Shown here: piece after piece, positions 1 to 5,748 of the stretch
How the letters are laid out: each line of letters starts with the position of its first letter
Numbering within the stretch: position 1 is the first letter of the stretch
Source: Ilumatobacter sp.
GTDB taxonomy: Bacteria; Actinomycetota; Acidimicrobiia; Acidimicrobiales; Ilumatobacteraceae
Length of the DNA: 6,045 nucleotides
Reading direction: 5' to 3'
NCBI GenBank assembly: GCA_029263275.1
Contig: JAJCXU010000549.1
Span: 1-6,045, forward strand
Program-made: the position numbers and the translations under genes
Notes under the pieces: generated by a model
The model's database searches: none
What the model saw: the letters and a program-made list of their open reading frames with translations, nothing else
Told to the model about the DNA's origin: nothing

Positions 1-137
1 GTCAACCAGCGACCTCTTCTGTCGGTCGTCCATGCCGTCCGCATTGACGAATCCCTCTTTGGTCTGACAAACTGACCAGCTAGCGACTCTACCGTCGACT
101 TCGGCTGAAGAGTATCGATCGCAGGACTGAGGCGAAG
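1..137. other. Gene-free leader upstream of the dioxygenase gene
   Basis: No complete gene is visible here. The plus strand has stops in all three frames before the dioxygenase start (for example TGA at 73-75 in frame 1), so at most the last codons of an upstream gene could be present. On the minus strand a frame is open to the left edge, with ATG at 33-31. A second frame has ATG at 44-42 preceded by GAGGG eight bases upstream. Either could be the start of a divergent gene, but only 11-14 codons are visible and I cannot choose. I found no convincing -35/-10 pair for the dioxygenase: TTGACG at 44-49 has no good -10 at the right distance. A short CTTC-GGCT-GAAG hairpin lies at 99-110. Confidence 0.5.
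60..78. promoter_or_regulatory. Inverted repeat TGGTC-N9-GACCA, possible operator
   Basis: Two perfect 5-base arms, TGGTC at 60-64 and GACCA at 74-78, are separated by nine bases. They lie 60 bp upstream of the dioxygenase start. Their size and position would suit a dimeric repressor such as a GntR-type regulator, but arms this short can arise by chance and no regulator gene is visible. The regulatory role is inference only. Confidence 0.22.
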
Positions 138-1103
138 ATGATCGACCCATCCACCCACGACGCAGGTTGGCGTGGCAGCGAGCTCACCGACCCGGCATCT
201 TGGACGGTGCAGCTCGACACCGCGATCGCGGAACAACTCGCCGACCACGCACGCACGATCTCGCGCAACGGGACCGCTCCCGCTGCCCCGTTGCCGAGCC
301 AGCTCACCGATGGACTGCTGGCCGCGCGTCACGACCTCCTGCACGGCCGCGGATTCGTCTTGATCAGAGGCTTGCCGGTCGACGAACTCGACGATGCCGA
401 AAACGAGATCCTGTGTACGGCGATCGGTTCGTGGGCCGGCGTACCGATCCGCCAGAACCTCGCCGGCGACCACATCGTCCGCGTCCGCGACGAAGGCAAG
501 GACTTCACCGTCACGGGTGTCCGCTCCTACGAGACCGCCGCGCCACTCGACTATCACAGCGACTCCTCCGACGTGGTCGGGCTGTACTGCCTACGCGCCG
601 CACAAACTGGTGGGGCGAGCACGATCGTCAGCTCGGTGGCGGTCCATGCCGCGATGTGGCAGACACGCCCCGACCTTGCCGAACTCCTGCACCAGCCGTG
701 GGCGACGCCGTCGATCATCGAGCGAACCGTGCACCACACACCGATCTGCGCCGTCAACGACGCCGGTGAGGTCTTCACGCGATACGGACGGATGTACCTC
801 GAAACCGCCAGCGAGTACGACGCGACAATCCCGGCGCTGCGTACCGAGCAGGTCGAGGCACTCGACCTGTACGACTCATTCCTCACCGACCCCGCGTTCG
901 CGCTCGACATGAACTTCCAGCCCGGCGACCTCCAGCTCCTGAACAACTATCGGATCATGCACGCACGGCATCCGTACGTCGACTGGCCCGACCCCGAACA
1001 GCGCCGGACGTTGCTGCGACTCTGGCTGGTGGTCGAGGATCTCGACGTCCCCGAGGTGTTCGAGGACAGCGGGTTCGTCCCCCGCGCCGAAGCCCTGGGG
1101 TGA
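138..1103 (+). CDS. Fe(II)/2-oxoglutarate-dependent dioxygenase, TauD/TfdA superfamily
   Basis: A predicted cytosolic non-haem iron oxygenase of 321 residues. Family members couple oxidative decarboxylation of 2-oxoglutarate to succinate with hydroxylation (and often cleavage) of a small substrate. The iron-binding facial triad is visible: HSD at His140/Asp142, and a distal His275 in the segment NNYRIMHAR. Arg290 and Arg294 in the following RRTLLRLWL block are the candidates for binding the 2-oxoglutarate carboxylate. The N-terminal part (about 10-90), ending in GRGFVLIRGLP, matches the style of the longer TfdA/clavaminate-synthase-like branch rather than short TauD proteins. The ATG at 138 is chosen because GAGG lies five bases upstream. 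The gene is not in the minus-strand operon but converges on it with 4 bp between stops, so a shared pathway is plausible but unproven. Substrate unknown; calling it taurine dioxygenase would overreach. Confidence 0.88.
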   Translation: MIDPSTHDAGWRGSELTDPASWTVQLDTAIAEQLADHARTISRNGTAPAAPLPSQLTDGLLAARHDLLHGRGFVLIRGLPVDELDDAENEILCTAIGSWAGVPIRQNLAGDHIVRVRDEGKDFTVTGVRSYETAAPLDYHSDSSDVVGLYCLRAAQTGGASTIVSSVAVHAAMWQTRPDLAELLHQPWATPSIIERTVHHTPICAVNDAGEVFTRYGRMYLETASEYDATIPALRTEQVEALDLYDSFLTDPAFALDMNFQPGDLQLLNNYRIMHARHPYVDWPDPEQRRTLLRLWLVVEDLDVPEVFEDSGFVPRAEALG

Positions 1104-1107
1104 CCAC

Positions 1108-2520
1108 TCAGATGATCGGGTACTTCGCCTTGTCGGGCAGACCCGACCGGTTGACGATCGCCCGTCCTCGGAGCTGCGCCTCGCGCCAAAGCGCGTCTTC
1201 ATCGATCATCGTCATGTGACCGTCTTCGACGACGACGCGCCCATCGACGACCACGGTGTGGACGCCGCGGCCGTCGGCGGACCACACGAGCTGATTGATC
1301 ACGTTGAGCAGAGGCCGCCACTCCGGACGATCGGTGTCGTGGAGCACCGCGTCAGCGCGCTTGCCCACCTCCAGTGACCCAATCTGATCCTGGAGCCCGA
1401 TCGCCTTTGCCCCGCCGAGCGTTGCCATCTCGTACGCCTTCTCCGCCGGGAACATGTGCGGGTCCATCCGCCCGTCCTTGAAGAGGCCGGCGACCAGATA
1501 CGTGGCACGCATCAGGTCGGAGTAGTTGGACGCATTGTTCCCGTCGGTGCCGATCGTGAGGTTCACACCCTGCTGCACCATCTCGGGCATCTTGCCGATC
1601 TGGGTCACGCCATAGCTCACCTTCAACGCCGTGGTCGGGCAGTGGGCGACGGTCAGACCGTGGCCACCCATGATCCCGACCTCGCGGTCGTCGACGTGGA
1701 CGCAGTGCGTGATCGCGCAGTCCTCGCGCAGGACCCCCAGCTCTTCGAGGTGCTCGATCGGACGCTGCCCGAACTCGGCGATGAATCCGTCAGGGTCGGC
1801 CTTCGCGGGCGACATGTGGAAGCTGACACCCACATCGTGCTGGTCAGCCAGCTCGCGCGTCGCCTTCCACAGCGGATCGGAACACGCGGTGTGGCCAACC
1901 AGGGTGGCCCACGTGCCGAGCCGACCATCAGCCGCGGTGCGATGGCGCGTGAGCTGATCGTCCATGCGGGCGATCGCCTCGTCGGTCGTCTGGCGATACA
2001 CGTCGGGAACGGGCGGAAGATCCCAGATCCACGAGCCCAGTCGCCCACGGATTCCCGTCTCGGTGAGCCCGTCGATCACTTCGTCGAGGAACCGAATGGT
2101 GCCGGCTTCGAGGAAGGTCGTCGTGCCGGACCGCAACATCTCCGTGGCCGCGAGCTGTGCCGAGCACCGCTCATCGGCGGCGTCGTAGACCGCATAGAGG
2201 TTCGTCAACCAGACGAAGACGTTCTCCTCGAAGGGCGTGTCGTCGGGGACGTACCCGCGGGTCAACGGCTCGCCAGTGATGTGAATGTGCGTGTTGACCA
2301 TCCCCGGCGTGAGGACGAAGCGTTCACCACCAAGCCGACGCGTCGGCGTGTAGCGGGAGGCAAGATCATCGGTCTTGCCGACGTCGACGATGACGCCGTC
2401 GTCGACGGCGATCGAGCCGTGCTGAATGATGTCGCGCGTCTCGTTCATCGTCACGACGTACCAGGCGTCGATCATCAGATCGATCGTCCGCGTCTCGCCG
2501 CTGCCGGTCGTGTCACTCAT
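1108..2520 (-). CDS. Metal-dependent amidohydrolase (SAH deaminase/TrzN-like fold), complete
   Basis: A 470-residue member of the amidohydrolase superfamily, near the cytosine/SAH/guanine deaminase and triazine hydrolase (TrzN, AtzA) group. The TIM barrel follows a short N-terminal beta-sandwich part. Predicted metal ligands are His78 and His80 (MVNTHIH), His235 (VSFHMSP) and Asp326 (IGTDGNN). His272 in ITHCVH is the usual active-site histidine. The C-terminal GSLEVGKRAD segment, followed by a DGRVVVEDG strand, closes the second part of the sandwich, as in this family. Oddly, the HxxE glutamate after the third His is replaced by Pro238, so deamination by the usual mechanism is doubtful. Start: tandem ATGs lie at 2523 and 2520. 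The strong AGGAGG is six bases from the second and only three from the first, so 2520 is preferred. It is the last gene of the operon, with its start overlapping the methyltransferase stop. Substrate unknown. Confidence 0.9.
   Translation of the reverse strand: MSDTTGSGETRTIDLMIDAWYVVTMNETRDIIQHGSIAVDDGVIVDVGKTDDLASRYTPTRRLGGERFVLTPGMVNTHIHITGEPLTRGYVPDDTPFEENVFVWLTNLYAVYDAADERCSAQLAATEMLRSGTTTFLEAGTIRFLDEVIDGLTETGIRGRLGSWIWDLPPVPDVYRQTTDEAIARMDDQLTRHRTAADGRLGTWATLVGHTACSDPLWKATRELADQHDVGVSFHMSPAKADPDGFIAEFGQRPIEHLEELGVLREDCAITHCVHVDDREVGIMGGHGLTVAHCPTTALKVSYGVTQIGKMPEMVQQGVNLTIGTDGNNASNYSDLMRATYLVAGLFKDGRMDPHMFPAEKAYEMATLGGAKAIGLQDQIGSLEVGKRADAVLHDTDRPEWRPLLNVINQLVWSADGRGVHTVVVDGRVVVEDGHMTMIDEDALWREAQLRGRAIVNRSGLPDKAKYPII
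1132..1147. other. Perfect 6-bp hairpin between convergent gene ends
   Basis: GTCGGG-CAGA-CCCGAC forms a 6-bp stem with a 4-base loop. It lies 29 bases after the dioxygenase stop and inside the last codons of the convergent amidohydrolase. There is no T-run on either side, so it is not a classical intrinsic terminator. Actinobacterial terminators can lack a U-tract, so a role in ending dioxygenase transcription is possible but weakly supported. It is the only compact stem I noticed near this convergent junction. Confidence 0.22.
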
Positions 2521-3599
2521 CATGATCCTCCTCTGGGTTTGGTCGCGACGAAAACGTGCTGGAAGCCGATTGGTTCGATCACGCGAACGTCGTCGAACCC
2601 TGCAGCATCGAGCCAGCCGTTCACCTGGCCGAACGTGAACGTGGCCCCGACGCGAGTGCTCGCCATCATCGTCACGCCCATCATCAGGGCATGGTCGGCT
2701 TGCGACCGTTCTTCGTCGCAGAAGTAGTCGCCGAGCAGCAACCGTCCACCGGGCCGCAGCGCGTCGTACGCGCGCACGATCAGGTGGAGTGCGCCGTCGA
2801 TGCCTTCGGAGCGGCAGACGTGGCCGAGCACGACGAGGTCGTAGTGGTCGGCTTCGAGTTCGATGTCGTGGAAGTCACCCGCGCGGAATTCGCATCGCGC
2901 CAACAGCCCCCGGGTTGCGACCTTTTCCTGGGCGACGTCGATCACGCCGTCGAGATCGTTGACCACGGCCGATGCGCCGTCGTTGGCTTCGAGCACCGCG
3001 ATGGCCCACGGCGCGCCGCCCGCTCCCAGGTCAAGGACCCGCGGACAGTCCAGCGCGGAATACCGCAGCTGCAAGTCAGCACGTTGTGCGCATCGGTTGA
3101 TCGTCGTGAACGTGCCCTCGACCAGTGGTACGTAGAAGTTCGCCGGGTCGTTCTCGATGGGTTCAGCCGGTGCCCCCGCGCGAACGGTGTCGGTCAACCG
3201 GTCCCAGTTCGCGAGCGGCCCGGGCGACACCGGCACGAGGTCGGCCATGGAGGCAGGCGACGAGGACACCAGGTATCGACGCGCCGTGTCGTTCAGTTGG
3301 ACACGTCCGCGATGCCGTTCGAGGAACCCCAGTGCGATCACACCGTCCAGCAACGTCGCCAGGTGAGGCGCGGACACGTCGAGTTGCTCGGCGAGATCGT
3401 CGGGGGTTGACGGGCCCAACTCGTCGAGCGTGTCGAACAGATTGAGCTGCAGCGCTGACACCAGGACGTGGAACCGTCCGTACCCCTCGATGACCGCCCA
3501 GACCGGTGCCGCTGCTGGAGGCTTGTAGTCGGTGTATGGCCGACCGACATGGGCCATCGTGTGGGTCTTCTTCAGTTCGGGGTACGGGGAATCAGCCAC
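2520..3599 (-). CDS. SAM-dependent methyltransferase, O-methyltransferase-like with winged-helix N-domain
   Basis: A 359-residue class I methyltransferase predicted to methylate a small molecule in the cytosol. Residues about 34-115 look like the winged-helix dimerisation domain of the acetylserotonin/plant-type O-methyltransferase family (LQLNLFDTLDELG, then DLAEQLDVSAPHLATLLDG and ALGFLERH). The Rossmann core begins with SAM motif I, VLDLGAGGAPWAI (188-200). An acidic residue follows at VVNDLDG (Asp215), then GDF with Asp242, YDLVVLGH (253-260) and the LRPGGRLLLGDYF strand (281-293). The usual catalytic HDW segment after motif IV is absent: the stretch reads GHVCRSEG, placing Arg263 about where the His belongs. 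Methyl acceptor and even the O/N/C specificity are therefore open. The GTG start at 3599 has GAGG ten bases upstream, overlapping the dehydrogenase stop; ATG at 3557 (residue 15) is the alternative. Its stop overlaps the amidohydrolase start as TGATG. Confidence 0.88.
   Translation of the reverse strand: MADSPYPELKKTHTMAHVGRPYTDYKPPAAAPVWAVIEGYGRFHVLVSALQLNLFDTLDELGPSTPDDLAEQLDVSAPHLATLLDGVIALGFLERHRGRVQLNDTARRYLVSSSPASMADLVPVSPGPLANWDRLTDTVRAGAPAEPIENDPANFYVPLVEGTFTTINRCAQRADLQLRYSALDCPRVLDLGAGGAPWAIAVLEANDGASAVVNDLDGVIDVAQEKVATRGLLARCEFRAGDFHDIELEADHYDLVVLGHVCRSEGIDGALHLIVRAYDALRPGGRLLLGDYFCDEERSQADHALMMGVTMMASTRVGATFTFGQVNGWLDAAGFDDVRVIEPIGFQHVFVATKPRGGS
2527..2532 (-). promoter_or_regulatory. 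Strong Shine-Dalgarno AGGAGG deciding the amidohydrolase start
   Basis: The minus strand reads AGGAGG-ATC-ATG-ATG. The spacer is three bases to the ATG at 2523 and six to the ATG at 2520, which favours the second. The site lies within the last codons of the methyltransferase, so the amidohydrolase is initiated independently as well as by coupling. It is the strongest ribosome binding site in the window. Confidence 0.75.
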
Positions 3600-3611
3600 G
3601 TGGGTGCTACC

Positions 3612-4652
3612 TCATCCGTTGGGCTTCAAGAGGATCTTGCCGAATACGTCACCCGACACCAGCTGCTCCTGCGCTGCGCCGGCCTCATCCAATGGGTATT
3701 CACGGTCGATGGCAACAGTGAAGTCGCCGTCGCAGAACGTCGACCACGCCGGACCGAACTCGTCAGGGCGATACGCGTCCGAACCGAGGATCGACGCGCG
3801 CTGATGGAACATGAAACCGAGGCTCGGAATGGTGGCCTCGTCGCCCGAGGTGTTGCCGCACGACACGAGTCGCCCACCGATGCCCAGCGAGAAGATCGAC
3901 GGAGCAAAGAGCGCCGTGCCGACATGGTCGAACACGACGTCGACGCCAGCACCAGCCGTGACCTCGCGAGCCCATCCGGTCACGTCGCCACTCCGGTTGT
4001 TCAGCACATGATCGGCGCCGAGCTCGAGTGCTCGGTCGAGCTTGGCCTGCGAACCCGCCGTCGCGAGCACAGTCGCCCCAGCATTCTTCGCGAGCTGGAT
4101 GGCGGCGACTGACACACCACTGCCGGCGGCATGGATCATCACCGTTTCGCCGGCGCCGAGACCAGCGACGTCGAACATCGCATGCGACGCCGTCAGGTAC
4201 GCGGTGGGGAACGTCGCCGCATGCTCGATCGGCATCGAGTCGGGCACCGCGTACACGTGCGACGCGGGGACCACGCACAGCTCGGCATACCCACCGTCGT
4301 CCGTCGCCCCGATCACTCCGAGCGCGCCGAACAGGTCACCCTTTCCTGCGTGCACCGAACGGTCGTCAACGCCCGCGAGCGAGGGGTCGACGACCACTCG
4401 GTCGCCTGCCGCGACCGAATCGACCGCGTCACCGACAGCGACGATCGTCCCGGCGACATCCATGCCAGAGATGTGCGGCAGCGTGAAGCCGTCGAGTGCA
4501 AACCAGCCGTTTCGTTGGATGGCATCGAGACGGTTCAGTGCGCACGCTTCAACTCGAACGACCACGTCGACTGCGCCAGGCTCTGGATCGGGGACGTCGA
4601 CGTACTCGATGACCTCGGGCCCGCCAGTTCGTTCGTACCGTGCTGCCTTCAT
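3612..4652 (-). CDS. Medium-chain dehydrogenase/reductase, zinc-type ADH / quinone-oxidoreductase-like
   Basis: A 346-residue MDR-superfamily oxidoreductase, probably NAD(P)H-dependent. The GroES-like N-domain runs from MKAARYERTGG through EACALNRLDAI to GMDVAGTIVAVGD and AAGDRVVV. The Rossmann part opens with HAAGSGVSVAAIQLAK (174-189), and the strand ATAGSQAKL carries Ser201/Lys204, which would suit NADPH. FDHVG (241-245) and the end GKILLKPNG are typical of the family. The catalytic-zinc GHE motif is replaced by GMD. The lobe at 89-124 has the length and glycines of a structural-zinc loop but none of its four cysteines, so the enzyme is probably zinc-free. Start: residue 1 is set at 4652, because the KAARYERTGG opening is the family N-terminus and this ATG overlaps the reductase stop as ATGA; an upstream in-frame ATG at 4706 would add 18 unrelated residues. 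Substrate (quinone, enal or alcohol) unknown. Confidence 0.9.
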   Translation of the reverse strand: MKAARYERTGGPEVIEYVDVPDPEPGAVDVVVRVEACALNRLDAIQRNGWFALDGFTLPHISGMDVAGTIVAVGDAVDSVAAGDRVVVDPSLAGVDDRSVHAGKGDLFGALGVIGATDDGGYAELCVVPASHVYAVPDSMPIEHAATFPTAYLTASHAMFDVAGLGAGETVMIHAAGSGVSVAAIQLAKNAGATVLATAGSQAKLDRALELGADHVLNNRSGDVTGWAREVTAGAGVDVVFDHVGTALFAPSIFSLGIGGRLVSCGNTSGDEATIPSLGFMFHQRASILGSDAYRPDEFGPAWSTFCDGDFTVAIDREYPLDEAGAAQEQLVSGDVFGKILLKPNG

Positions 4653-5686
4653 CGCGCCGTCCTGACACGGCGCCGGTTCGCGACGTCCAATCCCGGCGGC
4701 GTCCATCCGCGATCCGCCTCGTTGAGATCAGTGCCGGGAGCGACGACTGCATCGATCGCGTCGAGAGTGTCAGCGTCAAGGGTGACATCGGCAGCGCGGA
4801 GCAACTCGTCGAGCTGCGACTCGGTCCGCGGACCGATCAAGGCACTGGTGATTGCCGGATGCTCGACCGCCCAAGCCATCGCAAGTTCCATGAGGCTGAT
4901 CCCAGCAGTCGCTGCGATCGCTTCGAGTTGTTCAACCGCGTCGTACTTGGCCTCGTTGTCGACGTCGAAGTGATCCGGGTTGATGCTTGCCCGCGAGCCC
5001 GCAGGCGCATCACCATCGCGGCGGTATTTGCCGGTCAACCAGCCGCCTGACAATGGACTCCACACGATCACTCCGATATCCCGGCGAGCGCAGACGGGCA
5101 ACACGTCGCGTTCGATACCGCGGCACAAGATCGAATATGGCGGCTGTTCGGTGTGCGGCGCAGCCACCCGACGATCGTCGGCGACCCAGCACGCCTCGAC
5201 GATGTCTTCAGCTGGGAAGGTCGAGGTACCCCACGACAGGATCTTGCCTGCCCGAACGAGGTCGGTGAGGGCGTCAATCGTCTCTGAGATGTCGGTGGAT
5301 GGGTCGGGCCGGTGGATTTGGTACAGGTCAATGCGATCGGTTTGCAGCCTCCGAAGACTGTCCTCAACCGCTCGGTTGATCCACCGCCGCGAGTTGCCCC
5401 GCGTGTTCGTGTCCTCACCCATCTGATTGTGGAACTTGGTGGCGAGGACCACATCGTCGCGACGACCGGCAATTGCAGCACCAACGATTTCCTCGCTCTC
5501 GCCAAACGCATACACATCGGCGGTGTCGACGAGGTTGATCCCTGCGTCCAACGCGGTGTTGACGATCCGGGCGCAGGAGTCGTGGTCCGTGTTGCCCCAA
5601 GCGCCGAGCACCATCGTGCCGAGGCCGAACTTCGACACTCCGATTCCGGTGCGGCCAAGTGTTCTGATCTCCATCTCGTTCTCCAT
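4649..5686 (-). CDS. Aldo/keto reductase
   Basis: A 345-residue NADPH-type aldo/keto reductase with a (beta/alpha)8 barrel, reducing an aldehyde or ketone or running in reverse. The N-terminus EIRTLGRTGIGVSKFGLGTM is canonical. The catalytic tetrad is complete: Asp54 and Tyr59 in NLVDTADVYAFGESEE, Lys84 in LATKFH and His125 in YQIHRPD. Later hallmarks are WGTSTFPAEDI, QPPYSIL, VIVWSPLSGGWLTGKY (about 206-221) and the cofactor-binding ALIGPRTESQLDE. Length and motif order resemble the long bacterial, Kv-beta/YajO-like aldo/keto reductases. Start: ATG 5686 has GGAG six bases upstream; ATG 5674 has an identical GGAG spacing and is nearly as good, while an in-frame GTG at 5707 has no ribosome binding site. 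Its stop overlaps the dehydrogenase start, implying coupled expression and a joint pathway. Specific substrate unknown. Confidence 0.93.
   Translation of the reverse strand: MENEMEIRTLGRTGIGVSKFGLGTMVLGAWGNTDHDSCARIVNTALDAGINLVDTADVYAFGESEEIVGAAIAGRRDDVVLATKFHNQMGEDTNTRGNSRRWINRAVEDSLRRLQTDRIDLYQIHRPDPSTDISETIDALTDLVRAGKILSWGTSTFPAEDIVEACWVADDRRVAAPHTEQPPYSILCRGIERDVLPVCARRDIGVIVWSPLSGGWLTGKYRRDGDAPAGSRASINPDHFDVDNEAKYDAVEQLEAIAATAGISLMELAMAWAVEHPAITSALIGPRTESQLDELLRAADVTLDADTLDAIDAVVAPGTDLNEADRGWTPPGLDVANRRRVRTAR
4654..4673 (-). promoter_or_regulatory. GC hairpin with the dehydrogenase ribosome binding site in its loop
   Basis: On the minus strand GCGCCGT-GTCAGG-ACGGCGC forms a perfect 7-bp stem, six pairs of which are G:C, with a 6-base loop. 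One base separates it from the ATG at 4652. The loop holds AGG, the only Shine-Dalgarno-like bases at the right distance. The whole structure lies in the last codons of the aldo/keto reductase, so ribosomes finishing that gene would melt it. This suggests translational coupling; the structure is seen, its function inferred. Confidence 0.4.
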
Positions 5687-5692
5687 GTGCTT

Positions 5693-5748
5693 CTCCGTGT
5701 CATTCACGGTGCGTCGTTCACAGTGCTGGCTGCACAGTGTGTCGTTCA
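5693..5748 (-). repeat. Degenerate 14-bp tandem repeat, four units, in the operon gap
   Basis: Read on the minus strand from 5748, the sequence divides into four 14-mers: TGAACGACACACTG, TGCAGCCAGCACTG, TGAACGACGCACCG and TGAATGACACGGAG. Units 1 and 3 agree at 12 of 14 positions; the others agree at 8 to 9. The first unit includes the TGA stop of the upstream amidohydrolase, and the last ends in the GGAG that serves the aldo/keto reductase start. It fills the only sizeable gap within the operon. It may be a decayed duplication or a binding site array; no function is shown. Confidence 0.45.

Noticed and set aside
138..1103. Naming the dioxygenase as taurine dioxygenase (TauD)
   Set aside because: The iron triad only shows the superfamily. 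The longer N-terminal part and absence of any sulfonate transporter nearby give no support for taurine as substrate.
1456..2727. Long plus-strand open frame (423 codons) opposite the amidohydrolase and methyltransferase
   Set aside because: It lies antisense to a gene with intact family motifs, spans a gene junction, and reads as His/Arg/Val/Asp-rich low-information protein typical of shadow frames in GC-rich DNA.
2556..3410. Plus-strand open frame of 284 codons opposite the methyltransferase
   Set aside because: It is antisense to SAM-binding motifs that are clearly under coding constraint, and shows no recognisable domain of its own.
3468..4112. Plus-strand open frame of 214 codons
   Set aside because: It is a shadow of the dehydrogenase C-terminal half and methyltransferase start, Arg/Glu-rich with no domain signal.
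4653..4706. Upstream in-frame start that would extend the dehydrogenase by 18 residues
   Set aside because: The added residues resemble nothing in the family and run deep into the reductase gene, whereas the ATG at 4652 gives the canonical N-terminus and a tidy ATGA overlap.
4131..4973. Plus-strand open frame of 280 codons across the dehydrogenase/reductase junction
   Set aside because: It is antisense to two confidently identified genes; its composition changes midway (Ser/Ala-rich tail) and no motif is visible.
5687..5707. GTG start extending the aldo/keto reductase by 7 residues
   Set aside because: There is no Shine-Dalgarno before it, while ATG 5686 has GGAG at six bases.
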